The notes: generated from the sequence alone by a model not told the origin. Counted from the stretch's first letter, positions 43,801-50,737 are shown. The stretch: 64,000 bases of DNA from Burhinus oedicnemus (GCA_008921705.1 VFFE01007216.1:260382-324381); one strand, 5' to 3'. Made by a program: numbers and translations.

Positions 43801-46231
43801 GGACTACAGAAAGGCAGACAGAATGCCTGTCCTTGCTCACTGACAACAGAAAAAGTAGGATGGCCAGATCATGTTTATATTTCTGTGTCTGATCACATGA
43901 GGGAGAGGAGAACATCAGCTACTGCTTCATGCCTTTCATGGTATGTCCTCTTACCGGTGTCTCACTCATTTAATAGCCCAGGCACACCAGGAAACAAAAC
44001 TCAGTTGAACAACATCTACAGAGCTGCTTCTAGTTTCCCATTATAACCATACATATCTGATTATTTATAGGTAGCTTTCAAAGCCTATTACTAAGGCTTT
44101 GCATAATGAACAAATACATTTTGCACCAGCTCTTGCCCAACAAGAATGCAGGGCTTGACTTTTCTCTTGAGTTTTTCACTGGTGTAATTACAATTACTTC
44201 AGTGGTGAAATGTCTGATACCACAGTGAGAGCATGTCATGACACATGAAATTCATGAACCAGAAAATATTCCTAACTATCTCTAAATACATCATGAAGGG
44301 AACATTTAACATTTTGTCCCTATTTTTAGCAAGTACATCAAAACCTGACAACTTACCCTTGTCTGACACGATCCTACAGCGTTATTTCTGCCCAGTCATG
44401 TGACACTAACAGTGCCACTCTCAGCTTTTCCCCTCCTGTCCCAGCTTGAAACCAACCTTGCACTGACTCCTTTGTGTCTAATCACACAGTCAGGGTGGAG
44501 CAGGCTTCTCAGATGATGGAATTACCAATGAGATGCAATGGAAAAATTTTTGAATGACATACTGTCCTGGTTTGAGCTACACAGGATTAATTTCTCTTTC
44601 AGTAATTTTACTTTTCGATAAGGTCTCTTCTAATGCTTGGGAAAACTGAACTTTTAGAAGACACTAGTGTCTGAATTTGTGAAAATATTTACTTTATAGC
44701 CAGCTATGGTGTGTGGGTTTCAAGGTCCTAGTGTTTTCAAGCTCGCCAGGTGCGGGGGACGAGGAGGAGCGAGACCTGGGCACTTGACCCAAGCTGGCCA
44801 ACAGGATTATTTCATATCATGAAACTCACATTCAATATAAATTAGAAAGTTTGCTGAGGAGTTTTCTCCCTTCCTTGATGGCTGCGATCCCGAGAACTTC
44901 TTGCCCCAGTGCCAGATCCCTGAGGCCTTCCCTTCCTCCCGCAGCCACAGCACTAGCCGTGTCCAACATTTGCTGTCCACTGCTGGGAGTGCACAGCTTC
45001 CTACTGATAGAATTGGCCGAGTATAATCCTTGTATATTTTATATTGGTAACAGGATCAATATTGGTTCTCTACTATTATTAATGTTACTTATTTATTCTT
45101 ATTCTATTAAATCTGTTTATATTTCAACCCCCAGGTTTCCTTGTTTTTTTCCTGGGTGGGGAGGGGTCATCAGGTGATAGAATAATTGTCTGAACGACAA
45201 TAAATTGTTGTGGGTTCCTCAAACCATAGCACACATGTATCTTCAGACTTTGATTTCTCTTTTGTTCATGAACAAAGAAGCTCTAGAATACTAATGCTGT
45301 TTTGGACTTCATAACTTTTATGTGTTCAAAACCCATGCAAATAAATATGTATTAATAAAAAGGCAATTACTGCACAAAATTTTAATTGAATACATCCTCC
45401 TTCCCCTTCTCTCTCTGCATGGTCTTCTTTCTAGCCTTTTTAGGAGGCTTTTAAAGAGTAAAGTTACAGAGCTTAAATGCTTAAAGTGTCATTTCTCCAA
45501 AGGTACATAGTTAATACTTAAGTTGGAAATGGTTATGCACTTAATTAGTCATAGAATATATAACATCATATGACTTAGATAACAAATCATGATATGCACA
45601 GCAAACACTATAAAACACACTTCATTTGAATTCTCACAGAACACCTCCATTATCCCTCCTTAAACAGATTCCGTCAGGCAAAGGTGAGCTCACAAATTAG
45701 ACTCTTTTTGTAGTTTAAATGTTACAAATGCTCTATTCCAGTAAGTTACTCTAAATGACTCTGGTGTAAATAAGATAAACCTCTGTCCCATTAAGATCAT
45801 AGCAAATTAGAGGATTTGAACGTAAGGCTCTTTGCCTGAGTCTATTCCACTACACCACATGGATTTTTGCACTTCAGTGGGACACTGGCATTCCTACTAC
45901 TGAAAACATTGAAACAAGACACTTCCAACAGTCTTCTAATCCCACCACAGAAATCAGAAATTTGGTAGGTCTTTTCTAAATTTACTTTCTATGACAGTAT
46001 GATTAAAACCTGTAGTACAAACGACTTAATTACAAAAAAAAAAAAAAAAAGGGGGGCAATGAAAATAACATCCTCCTTATACAAAGACTAAAATAAATGA
46101 ACTATTACCTTGGCAGGTCCGTTCATCTGTGAGCAGTTTATAGCCTTTCTGGCAGCTGCACTCAAAGCTGCCAACCGTGTTTCGGCAGAAATGGTCACAG
46201 CCACCATTGTTTACCAAGCACTCATCAATGT
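1676..46231 (-). CDS. SCUBE1: SCUBE1, partial gene: 12 internal coding exons
   Basis: SCUBE1 is a secreted and cell-surface glycoprotein of the SCUBE family (EGF repeats, spacer, cysteine-rich repeats, CUB), known from endothelium, platelets and the developing nervous system. Seen here, in transcript order: 46109-46231, 23152-23268, 18539-18661, 14988-15107, 13313-13405, 11664-11780, 9154-9291, 7888-8091, 6337-6498, 4306-4473, 3264-3425 and 1676-1873. Joined, they stay open for 575 codons, and every junction splits a codon after its first base. Eleven of the twelve donors are GT and one is GC; all visible acceptors are AG. The spacer peptides ([33 protein letters not shown]) match SCUBE1 better than SCUBE2 or SCUBE3 as I recall those proteins. 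The signal peptide, EGF1-6, the second CUB part and the C-terminal region lie outside the window. I looked for further exons in 46232-64000 and 1-1675 and saw none. Confidence 0.95.
1874..3263 (-). other. SCUBE1 intron, 1,390 bp
   Basis: GT-AG intron between the third cysteine-rich repeat and the CUB exon. The donor read on the minus strand is AAAA/GTAAGT and the acceptor CCACAG. The sequence is AT-rich and unique-looking; I see no repeat family or RNA gene. Confidence 0.85.
3264..3425 (-). CDS. SCUBE1: SCUBE1 exon: third six-cysteine (GCC2/ephrin-receptor-like) repeat
   Basis: 162 bp, 54 codons, phase 1-1. The encoded repeat runs from [10 protein letters not shown] through [15 protein letters not shown] to [11 protein letters not shown]. 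It contains six cysteines, the usual number for this GCC2_GCC3/ephrin-receptor-like module. Three N-glycosylation sequons are visible: NST (after HYY), NTS (after PG) and NVT (just before the last cysteine). In SCUBE proteins the cysteine-rich repeats lie between spacer and CUB and contribute to cell-surface association and partner binding. The acceptor is ACCTTACAG and the donor AAAA/GTAAGT. This is one of the most conserved parts of the family, and it fits SCUBE1 closely. Confidence 0.96.
3426..4305 (-). other. SCUBE1 intron, 880 bp
   Basis: The shortest intron in the window, between cysteine-rich repeats 2 and 3. The minus-strand donor is AAAG/GTGAAT and the acceptor TTACAG. No repeat or gene is recognised. 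Confidence 0.85.
4306..4473 (-). CDS. SCUBE1: SCUBE1 exon: second six-cysteine repeat
   Basis: 168 bp, 56 codons, phase 1-1. The exon opens with the second Gly of the ECGGQC junction, then [32 protein letters not shown], a GGG turn, and ends FQDCETK. Six cysteines are present, as expected. The acceptor TTTCTAG is followed directly by GGCAGTGT. Because this exon must begin with two G to complete the Gly codon, it fixes the unusual GC donor of the preceding exon. Family matches are strong throughout ([21 protein letters not shown]). No N-glycosylation sequon is visible in this repeat. Confidence 0.96.
4795..4960 (-). repeat. MIR-like SINE remnant with T17 run
   Basis: The stretch ATTTTATAGATATGGAAACAG following the T run resembles the reverse complement of the MIR core (CTGTTTCC...TCTGTAAAATGG). 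It is degraded, and the edges are approximate. The T run at 4845-4861 could be a slipped A-rich or T-rich stretch rather than part of the SINE. Confidence 0.4.
5765..5890 (-). repeat. MIR-like SINE remnant
   Basis: The order of weak similarities (TTGAGTCAGAGATGCTACATCACTTGCC, then GTACAGTGAATTCAAG, then CTCTGAGTCCAGG) follows the reverse complement of a MIR element: core, the 'tgac-cttgg' part, then the tRNA-derived head. It is old and diverged; the boundaries are approximate. Confidence 0.35.
6335..6336 (-). other. SCUBE1: Non-canonical GC splice donor
   Basis: The minus strand here reads GGAG/GCAAGTTT. The upstream frame needs the exon to stop after GGA G, and the downstream exon begins GG CAG, giving the family sequence Glu-Cys-Gly-Gly-Gln-Cys. 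No GT at this place preserves the frame. AG/GCAAGT is the known strong form of GC donors. Confidence 0.9.
6337..6498 (-). CDS. SCUBE1: SCUBE1 exon: first six-cysteine repeat
   Basis: 162 bp, 54 codons, phase 1-1. It encodes [16 protein letters not shown], then [18 protein letters not shown], and ends with ARNVSECG. Six cysteines are present. One N-glycosylation sequon, NVS, lies just before the last cysteine, in the same relative place as NVT in the third repeat. Acceptor: TTTTCTCAG. The donor is the GC type described separately. The exon follows the GKC end of the 204-bp exon, so the first repeat effectively begins in that exon, at [13 protein letters not shown]. The short insert [11 protein letters not shown] between the fifth and sixth cysteines resembles that of SCUBE1 in other species. 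Confidence 0.95.
6499..7887 (-). other. SCUBE1 intron, 1,389 bp
   Basis: GT-AG intron; the donor on the minus strand is GCG/GTAAGT and the acceptor CTCAG. AT-rich unique sequence with no recognisable repeat family or gene. Confidence 0.85.
7888..8091 (-). CDS. SCUBE1: SCUBE1 exon: end of spacer, start of cysteine-rich region
   Basis: 204 bp, 68 codons, phase 1-1, the longest exon in the window. It encodes [14 protein letters not shown], an amphipathic, Lys/Arg-rich helix-like stretch ([17 protein letters not shown]), then [13 protein letters not shown], and ends [13 protein letters not shown]. The [15 protein letters not shown] pattern is one of the clearest SCUBE1-specific signatures; SCUBE2 has a different sequence at this place. 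Four cysteines: two near the start and two at the end, which open the first cysteine-rich repeat. The acceptor is TCTAG and the donor GCG/GTAAGT. The helix-like part may form a short coiled coil; that is inference from the heptad-like spacing of hydrophobic residues. Confidence 0.96.
8092..9153 (-). other. SCUBE1 intron, 1,062 bp
   Basis: GT-AG intron with donor CTCAG/GTTTGTG and acceptor ATCTAG on the minus strand. AT-rich with no recognised repeat or gene. Confidence 0.85.
9154..9291 (-). CDS. SCUBE1: SCUBE1 exon: spacer with basic cluster
   Basis: 138 bp, 46 codons, phase 1-1. Encodes [15 protein letters not shown], then a strongly basic run KKKRRGRK, then [18 protein letters not shown] and SEEVS. 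The basic cluster (about 9212-9256) and the following [14 protein letters not shown] stretch are highly typical of SCUBE1. The run contains R-R-G-R, which meets the minimal R-x-x-R pattern of proprotein convertases, and it would also bind polyanions such as heparan sulfate; neither role can be shown from sequence alone. Two cysteines flank the start. Acceptor TTGTACAG, donor CTCAG/GTTTGT. The flanking introns are both GT-AG. Confidence 0.96.
9292..11663 (-). other. SCUBE1 intron, 2,372 bp, with a CR1 copy
   Basis: GT-AG intron. It contains a CR1 LINE fragment at 9821-10090, about 530 bp downstream in coordinate from the spacer exon, and otherwise AT-rich unique sequence. Donor TTTAG/GTATGT, acceptor GTACAG. 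Confidence 0.85.
9821..10090 (-). mobile_element. CR1 LINE, 5'-truncated 3' end
   Basis: The + strand begins AATCATAGGATCATTTAGG, then AGAAAAGACCC...AGATCATCGAGTCCAACC, and later CCTCCAGGGATGGTGACTC and CCCTGAACAGCCTGTTCCAA. This is the classic reverse-strand appearance of the 3' end of chicken repeat 1 (CR1), the main avian LINE. The element is therefore inserted on the minus strand, in the same sense as SCUBE1, and is 5'-truncated as most CR1 copies are. The right-hand edge is approximate, after CTTTTGTCCTATCAGAAGCC. It is noticeably diverged, so not a recent insertion. An open frame on the + strand across it is antisense to CR1 and not a gene. Confidence 0.92.
11664..11780 (-). CDS. SCUBE1: SCUBE1 exon: spacer, Lys-rich
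   Basis: 117 bp, 39 codons, phase 1-1. Encodes [20 protein letters not shown], then [19 protein letters not shown]. The [17 protein letters not shown] core is the family signature of this spacer exon; the C-terminal half is more variable between species. One cysteine. The peptide is very basic (many Lys/Arg), continuing the basic character of the next exon. The acceptor is ACATCAACAG, without a long pyrimidine tract, and the donor TTTAG/GTATGT. The weak acceptor could make this in-frame exon sensitive to skipping, which is inference. Confidence 0.94.
11781..13312 (-). other. SCUBE1 intron, 1,532 bp
   Basis: GT-AG intron with donor GCAG/GTAGGTG. A GC-richer patch near 12390-12560 stands out against the AT-rich background, but I cannot assign it to a repeat or gene. 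Confidence 0.8.
13313..13405 (-). CDS. SCUBE1: SCUBE1 exon: spacer with N-glycosylation site
   Basis: 93 bp, 31 codons, phase 1-1, the shortest coding exon here. Encodes [13 protein letters not shown], then [18 protein letters not shown]. The DSENSY-LSCGVP opening is a direct SCUBE1 match. NAT is an N-glycosylation sequon; other SCUBE1 proteins have a sequon at the same place (N-G-T in human, from memory). Two cysteines, in LSCG and PSCA. Acceptor CTGCCCTGCAG, donor GCAG/GTAGGTG. The exon is GC-richer than its introns. Confidence 0.95.
13406..14987 (-). other. SCUBE1 intron, 1,582 bp
   Basis: GT-AG intron with donor CCAG/GTTTGT and acceptor CCTGCAG. No repeat family or gene is recognised; open frames on either strand are short and unlike any protein I know. 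Confidence 0.85.
14988..15107 (-). CDS. SCUBE1: SCUBE1 exon: first spacer exon
   Basis: 120 bp, 40 codons, phase 1-1. Follows EGF9 and encodes [19 protein letters not shown], then [21 protein letters not shown]. The [16 protein letters not shown] pattern is the SCUBE family's first spacer motif. Four cysteines, including the close pair CFLSC. The acceptor is preceded by a very long pyrimidine tract (on the + strand the A-rich run at 15120-15135), and the donor is CCAG/GTTTGT. It begins with the two bases that complete the Glu codon after the last EGF9 exon's Cys-Val. Confidence 0.96.
18008..18039. repeat. Perfect 13-bp inverted repeat with 6-nt loop
   Basis: The arms 18008-18020 and 18027-18039 are exact reverse complements (AATCCTGAGACCA / TGGTCTCAGGATT) around the loop TTTTAG. 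It would fold into a hairpin in RNA of either strand. Confidence 0.85.
18248..18271. repeat. (TAC)8 microsatellite
   Basis: Eight uninterrupted TAC units, within the intron about 270 bp from the EGF9 exon. Likely polymorphic. Confidence 0.95.
18539..18661 (-). CDS. SCUBE1: SCUBE1 exon: EGF-like repeat 9
   Basis: 123 bp, 41 codons, phase 1-1. Encodes a complete calcium-binding EGF module: DIDEC, then [17 protein letters not shown] and [15 protein letters not shown]. All six cysteines are present. The DIDEC opening and C-x-N-x4-Y-x-C pattern are the calcium-binding and Asn-hydroxylation signatures. The LHW-KDC ending is characteristic of the last SCUBE EGF repeat, directly before the spacer. 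Acceptor CATTTTAG, donor GTTG/GTAAGTG. In SCUBE proteins the EGF repeats mediate homophilic or partner binding. Confidence 0.97.
18662..23151 (-). other. SCUBE1 intron, 4,490 bp
   Basis: GT-AG intron, donor GGAG/GTTTGG. Mostly AT-rich sequence; GC-richer patches around 19850-20200 and 22760-22950 do not match any exon or repeat I can name. The cysteine-rich + strand reading frame at 22766-23011 does not have EGF cysteine spacing. Confidence 0.8.
23152..23268 (-). CDS. SCUBE1: SCUBE1 exon: EGF-like repeat 8
   Basis: 117 bp, 39 codons, phase 1-1. Encodes [39 protein letters not shown]. Six cysteines; calcium-binding DIDEC opening and the C-x-N-x4-F-x-C hydroxylation pattern. The shorter first loop (SFERT between the first two cysteines, against six residues in repeats 7 and 9) is a constant feature of SCUBE EGF8. 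Acceptor TTAATTCAG, donor GGAG/GTTTGG. It is isolated between a 4.5 kb and a 22.8 kb intron. Confidence 0.97.
26868..26922 (+). mobile_element. CR1 LINE 3' end, short fragment
   Basis: GGGTTGGAGCAGATGACCTCC, followed by AAAGGTCCCCTCCAACCTCCACC, is the well-known terminal segment of avian CR1 (GGTTGGA-TAGATGACCTCCAGAGGTCCCTTCCAACC). Orientation is +, opposite to SCUBE1. The 5' edge is approximate. Confidence 0.85.
32357..33205 (+). other. Long open frame, 282 codons, probably not a gene
   Basis: The longest open frame in the window, antisense to SCUBE1 and inside its 22.8 kb intron. The predicted peptide is Phe/Leu/Ser-rich with an Ile-rich hydrophobic run near the end that comes from an (ATC)n-like tract (33112-33146). 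I recognise no domain. The + strand here is pyrimidine-rich, which lowers the stop-codon rate. I see no convincing start context or splice structure. Listed because of its length only. Confidence 0.1.
33112..33146. repeat. Imperfect (ATC/ATT)n tract
   Basis: CATCATCATCATTATCATC followed by ACCACCATTATTATT: a degenerate trinucleotide tract. Confidence 0.8.
33985..34060 (-). repeat. MIR-like SINE fragment
   Basis: TAAGTCTGCCCAAGGTCACAGA, followed by CACAAAGGGAGCCAAGG, resembles the reverse complement of the conserved 'TGTGTGACCTTGGGCAAG' centre of MIR elements. Short, edges approximate. Confidence 0.45.
36511..36547. repeat. Perfect 16-bp inverted repeat with 5-nt loop
   Basis: The arms 36511-36526 (TACACTAAGTGCTATA) and 36532-36547 (TATAGCACTTAGTGTA) are exact reverse complements around TTCTG. 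The stem does not extend further. It could be a cruciform or hairpin, or a small terminal-inverted-repeat remnant. Confidence 0.9.
37003..37190. mobile_element. Ancient CR1/L3-like LINE remnant
   Basis: TAGGAATATAAGAGCTACCATACTGAATGAGACC...GTCAAACTAATCTAGTATCTTACTTCCAACAGTAGCCCATG follows the familiar amniote repeat 'gaaca-taagaa-agccatactgggtcagacca-aggtccatctagcccagtatcctgtctccaacagtggcca', known from turtles, crocodiles and as old copies in birds. It is strongly diverged; the downstream edge is a guess. Confidence 0.6.
39980..40060 (+). repeat. tRNA-derived (MIR-like) SINE head
   Basis: TGGTGCAGTGG at 39989-39999 is a perfect pol III A box, and GGTTCAAATCT at 40024-40034 is a B box with one mismatch, 35 nt apart. 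The sequence between is like a MIR head. It does not fold as a complete tRNA, so a SINE relic is likelier than a tRNA gene. Confidence 0.55.
44563..45231 (+). mobile_element. Solo LTR of an avian endogenous retrovirus
   Basis: About 669 bp beginning TGTCCTGGTTTGAGC and ending CTCAAACCATAGCA, i.e. TG...CA ends. The ends and the inner motif AAGCTGGCCAACAGGATTATTTC (with a TATA-like CAATATAAATT shortly after) resemble a widespread avian ERVL-type LTR family (TGTCCTGGTTT... CTGACCAA.GGGATATTCC ... AAACCACGACA). A polyadenylation-like TATTAAA follows near 45104. No internal gag/pol/env region is present, so it is a solo LTR. A clear target-site duplication was not found; similarity to the family is moderate, so it is old. 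No viral protein is encoded. Confidence 0.75.
45785..45870 (-). repeat. tRNA-derived (MIR-like) SINE head
   Basis: On the minus strand an A box TGGTGTAGTGG (45847-45857) lies 35 nt from a B box CGTTCAAATCC (45812-45822). This is the same spacing as the copy at 39989-40034, so both probably come from one family. 0.3 kb from the EGF7 exon. Confidence 0.55.
46034..46056. repeat. A17-G6 homopolymer tract
   Basis: Seventeen A then six G. In the SCUBE1 transcript this is a C6-U17 run starting about 53 nt after the EGF7 donor. Such a tract is likely length-variable. Confidence 0.9.
46109..46231 (-). CDS. SCUBE1: SCUBE1 exon: EGF-like repeat 7
   Basis: 123 bp, 41 codons, phase 1-1, the most upstream SCUBE1 exon in the window. 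Encodes [25 protein letters not shown] and [16 protein letters not shown]. Six cysteines, calcium-binding DIDEC opening and the C-x-N-x4-F-x-C hydroxylation pattern. Position as EGF7 follows from counting back from the spacer (repeats 9 and 8 come next). Acceptor TTCTTTGCAG, donor CAAG/GTAATA. It is isolated between two very long introns (22.8 kb and more than 17.7 kb). Confidence 0.97.
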
Positions 46232-49200
46232 CTGCAAAGAATGAAAAGGCAAAAATTTAGTTCACTACAGCAATTCAATAGTTCAAGGCAGGAGTATAGG
46301 AGTTTACTCATATCCCCAAGGAGGCTGCTGTCCCTGCTAGGAATCAGGTTGGTCAGATATATCCCTTCCCAAACCTTTCTCACAAGGCTTACAAAAGAGC
46401 TATGGGCTGAGTTGTTCTGGAGAGAGAGGTGTTTCTCTCAGAACTGGAACCACCAGACAACCCAAGCTGAGGCACTTTGATCTAAATTCAGGGAAATTCA
46501 GGGAAGCTTCTTTGTAGATGTAGTGGCCTGCCTGACAGGAGACTTCAGCTTGTGAACGACATGAATCCCTTACCTCATGTGGGAACTATAAAAATCCAAG
46601 AACACATGAAAAATTGAAATAACAACAAATACAAAGTAGAACATATTTGAATTCTGAAAAAATACTTCCATTATCCCTACATACACAAATGTAGGGATAT
46701 TTTTGTTCAGAATTAGCATTATATACTAGTTTGTCCATTGTGAACACGTGTCCCTGAATACTCATTTTCATGTGTCTAACTTTTTTGATATGGTATAATA
46801 GAAGAGCAACTACGAATGCATGTGAAATGTTGCTTCTTCAGTTGTTCTGAAGCCAGAGCACCTATTGCCTTTATTTGAAAGCCATATATATGTATGAAGG
46901 ATGGGATGAATGGCTCTTACTTTAAATAATGATTACGAAGTGCATTGATGAACTTGATAAGACATCTGTTCTGAATTTCAGACTGGTGATTCTATTTCCT
47001 CCACCGTATAACTTCTCCCAAAGGTGTTGAAGAACTGGAATGACCAGTCCCTTTTCCAACCCATAAAACCTTGTTCAATAAGTATATAATAGGTCACAGA
47101 TCCTCATTTGAAATACAGGGCACCTTTCTATCCTCCTCCACTTATAAAACAATGGATCCATGTTTATTTGAAAAAGAAAAAAATTACTTTTTTTTTTTCA
47201 GGAGAAGAACAGTGCCAAAAATAGCTCTTTTTAGGGATGCATACAGTGAAGAAGTAATATGACATAGAGCATTGGCTGCCACTTCTGGAAGTGCAAACAA
47301 GCTCTTTCAGAAAACTAAATGGAGAGTGATGTTTCCTATTGAAAAGCCTCTTGCTGTAAGAGCTTTGAAACTTTAAGATAACAGCTGGCCATTTAAAAAA
47401 CAAATATTGCAAAATGCAAATCTAGGTGCCAAAAGAGCTAATATGTAGAGATGGAAGACAGCATGATGCTGGTGAATGAAAGGCACATTTAAAAAAGATT
47501 TGAATTTACGACGACTTTTAGTGGATGTCATTCATTCATTTTTGAAAACATATGATTACCAACATGGGAGAGTAGTATGGCTCTTACCACATTTCTGCAT
47601 GTAGAATACAAACAACAGCAAGAGGATTAAGGAGGTAAATCTAGAAATTCTAATATCTGAGAGGCAAATTCAGCCCTCTTTTCTAAACAGCACTTTGCTG
47701 CACTGACATTGACAGAAATATGCTCAGGAGGATGTACTACTCAAATAAGCAAGAACGATGTATATGGTTATGAAGGTTTGCTTATGAGCTACATTTGCAG
47801 CAAAGAGAAAGCAAATTTGACCTGAGACCCTCTGAACTAATACTACTGCTTATTACTTTTATGTCTGGTTCTGCAGAAGAGTGGCTTTTGCATTCAGCAC
47901 TATCAAAAGCATGAGGGTAAAATGGTAGGTAGCAGCTGTGGTGGTATTACGCCCTGAGTACTTCGCACAAAGCCACCTCAATCTCGGGTAACAAAGTTCT
48001 CAAAGTGACCTGAAAGCAGGAGTTGTGTTTGTTGTCTGTGGTCCTCCAGTTTTGGTGATCAGGCTAGCCAAGAACAGATAACCTTAGGCTCCCAACCTGG
48101 TAAATCTGGTGAAGAACACACTGAGGGAGGGGTTGCACTACATGATACCATGAAACTGGAGGCAGCAACCCATTTGATTTCAGCTGTGATCACCAGCACA
48201 GGTCAGGATCAGCAATGAAAATACAAGACTTCTTGGCCCAATTCCTGCAGGCTGGCATTTCCATTTGTAGAAGTGATTCCTCCCAGCTCCAGTATGTGCA
48301 ACTGAGACTGTGTTGCAGGTCTTATGATGGATTACCACAATAGTGCCATCCTTTTGCACAGCACAGGTGTACCTAACTATAGTTTAGCTTGCCCTGACAA
48401 AACTGTTGAATAACGGAATTGTGAATTAAGATTACTAATATACTGTGCATCATAAACACATAGAGTAGTCATCCATCATGAAGAAGATCTCCATGGTAAG
48501 AACAACATGACCTTTGGGCTACTCTGATGCCTGAGACTGCCTGAAGCAGAAATTTCTTGCAGCCTGTCAGACACCATTCTGAAGTAAGGATTGATGTTTT
48601 AAATGATGGCCCCTGGATTTCACATGTGAAATTCCAAATTCCAGTCTCACTAACTTTCTTTTCAGTGTCTCTGAAGACCATAAGGGACAAAAATGAAACC
48701 CTCCTGGTCTTAGAGGGTAGATTTGAAGCTGTTAATTATTGTAATTCCACTGACAAAGCAGCGTATCAGTTTTACACCAGCAATTCTTTGGAATAATTCT
48801 GAACCAGGATCTGGGTAAAACCTGGGAGAGTCCACAGGAAAAGAAAGTATTTATTCATTTCTTCTAGGTGGAAAACATGACGTGGCCTTTTGAAACCAGG
48901 ACCATCAAAACAGAGTAGAGGTCAAAACTGTTAGCTGCAAAAACATTCTAAATAACAAAACAGAGCCAATGTCTCTGCTTTCACTGTATTTCTTTCCACG
49001 GCCATAGCGAGACTGACAAGGCATGTAAAAATTATTTCACTCTATGGAGAGCAGTGCATTGCTGCATTTCACTTGGAAGAGAGCAGTATCCAACCATATC
49101 ACATCTAACTGGTTCATAGAAATTACACCAAGTCTATATCCCCACTATTTTTCTTTCCATGACTATAAATATCTTGTGTTATGAGCCATGTGAAAATAAA

Positions 49201-50707
49201 TGATTCCACTGCGTGAGAAGGTGAGGCCCTATTTATCTTTAAACTGACTGGTACCCAACTTTGTCAAGTGCCTGTTTGTACTTCAGAGACTGCACATCTG
49301 CCTATCATGTAGGGAAAGAAAACACAGTGGACACCCAAAACGGCATCTCTACCAGCTTTGAAATCATTTAGTCAAATATCCCTATACTATTATTGGGAAT
49401 CTGTAGAGGAGTCATAAACCTGGTGTCTTCAAACATAGTTCTCAAGTGGCTCCTTTTCAACTGATGTTGCAAGTTGCAGAAGAATGGCTCAAACTTTCCA
49501 CAGTGCTCTGCTCCCCTGTATCCCCAGGAATGCAAAAGTATATAAAGGACTGTATTTCTCTATGGGGGGTTGTATGTAAAATGCCCCGATGATCAGTGGT
49601 CAGACAATGTGCTGTTCATTTCAGACTAGGAGGTCTGATGGGCTTTCAGTGCGTTAGCAATGAAATCCCAAAGGATTTCTCTTAATGCAGTAAGTCAATA
49701 TTGTTAAATGATACCTTGCTCATACAAGCTGCTGATCTGCTACAAATGCCAACGGATGTGCCCAGCACAAATGGGACACATGCAGAAATGGAAAATACAG
49801 GCCAATGAAAAACTACAGAAGCATTAAAATTTACTAGTCAAAAATGTCAGGTGAAGGCAACTAAGCACTCAAGCTTCCCATTAGCCCTGAAAATGGTTCA
49901 GTCCCCTCCCCCGATGCAACTGAAAAAAAAAAAAAAAGCAAATGTTTGCACAAAGGTAGCTAAAACCTTCTTTAAAGTTGTAGTACTTGGGGAAAAAAAG
50001 CAATTGTAAATGTTACTCTGGAGATGGAACTCAGCAACACCATCACAAAAGCTGTGGGCCCATCTGAACCCAGAACCAAACCCTGGGTTGTCTTGCTATT
50101 CACAAATAGTGGAGAAGTTCCACTCCAGCTTCTGTGACTCGCTGTCATCTCTATATGCATTGTTAAATGTCAGGCCTGGCATCAAGACAGACACTGTGGT
50201 GTCAAGCACAACTACTCTCTGGATCTGCTTATGTGACCCTAGAGCCTTGTGGTATTTGCTAATAAGTCACAGTTTTGGCACATAGATCCAAGAACTTTTT
50301 TAAAATGCCCATTCTTTCTAGTTATTTTGCAAAACTCTCTATATTCTTTTGGACAGTCAAAAGCTAATTTCAGAAGAATGGAAGGGGCAATAATTTTAGA
50401 ATAATGAAGGAGGAATAAATAAAATATTTCTGAAATAAGTGATTATCTGAAGTTTTCTGACAATCTCAAAATATGAGGGAATCAGCTTTAAATAAGGCTT
50501 TTCAGCTTTAAATAAAGGAACAGAAACTCAGATGCTTTGTGATAAGTTGCATAGCCACAATTTGACTAGAGGGAACAGGCAGTCTATTATTTTTCTTTTC
50601 ACGTCCTTGTGAAGATTAATGGGAATGACTGCTCCTGTTCCACTTGTACCTTTCTCAAATCTGCTCAGCGTAATTCATATCTGGAAGGACCTGGTTCTGA
50701 TCAGGGG

Positions 50708-50737
50708 GTGTGCGTGCACGCCTGTGCGCACGTGTGT
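50708..50737. other. Alternating purine-pyrimidine, CpG-containing tract (Z-DNA-prone)
   Basis: Two runs of 14 strictly alternating bases (50708-50721 and 50724-50737), made of GT/GC steps with four CpG, split by CT. Confidence 0.7.

Larger units (their letters stand above)
23269..46108 (-). other. SCUBE1 intron, 22,840 bp
   Basis: The long intron between EGF7 and EGF8, donor CAAG/GTAATA and acceptor AATTCAG. It holds a CR1 fragment (26868-26922), an (ATC)n-like tract (33112-33146), a perfect hairpin (36511-36547), an ancient CR1/L3-like piece (37003-37190), MIR-like SINEs (33985-34060, 39980-40060, 45785-45870) and a solo LTR (44563-45231). No exon or nested gene is supported, although an 849-bp open frame exists on the + strand at 32357-33205. 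Confidence 0.85.
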
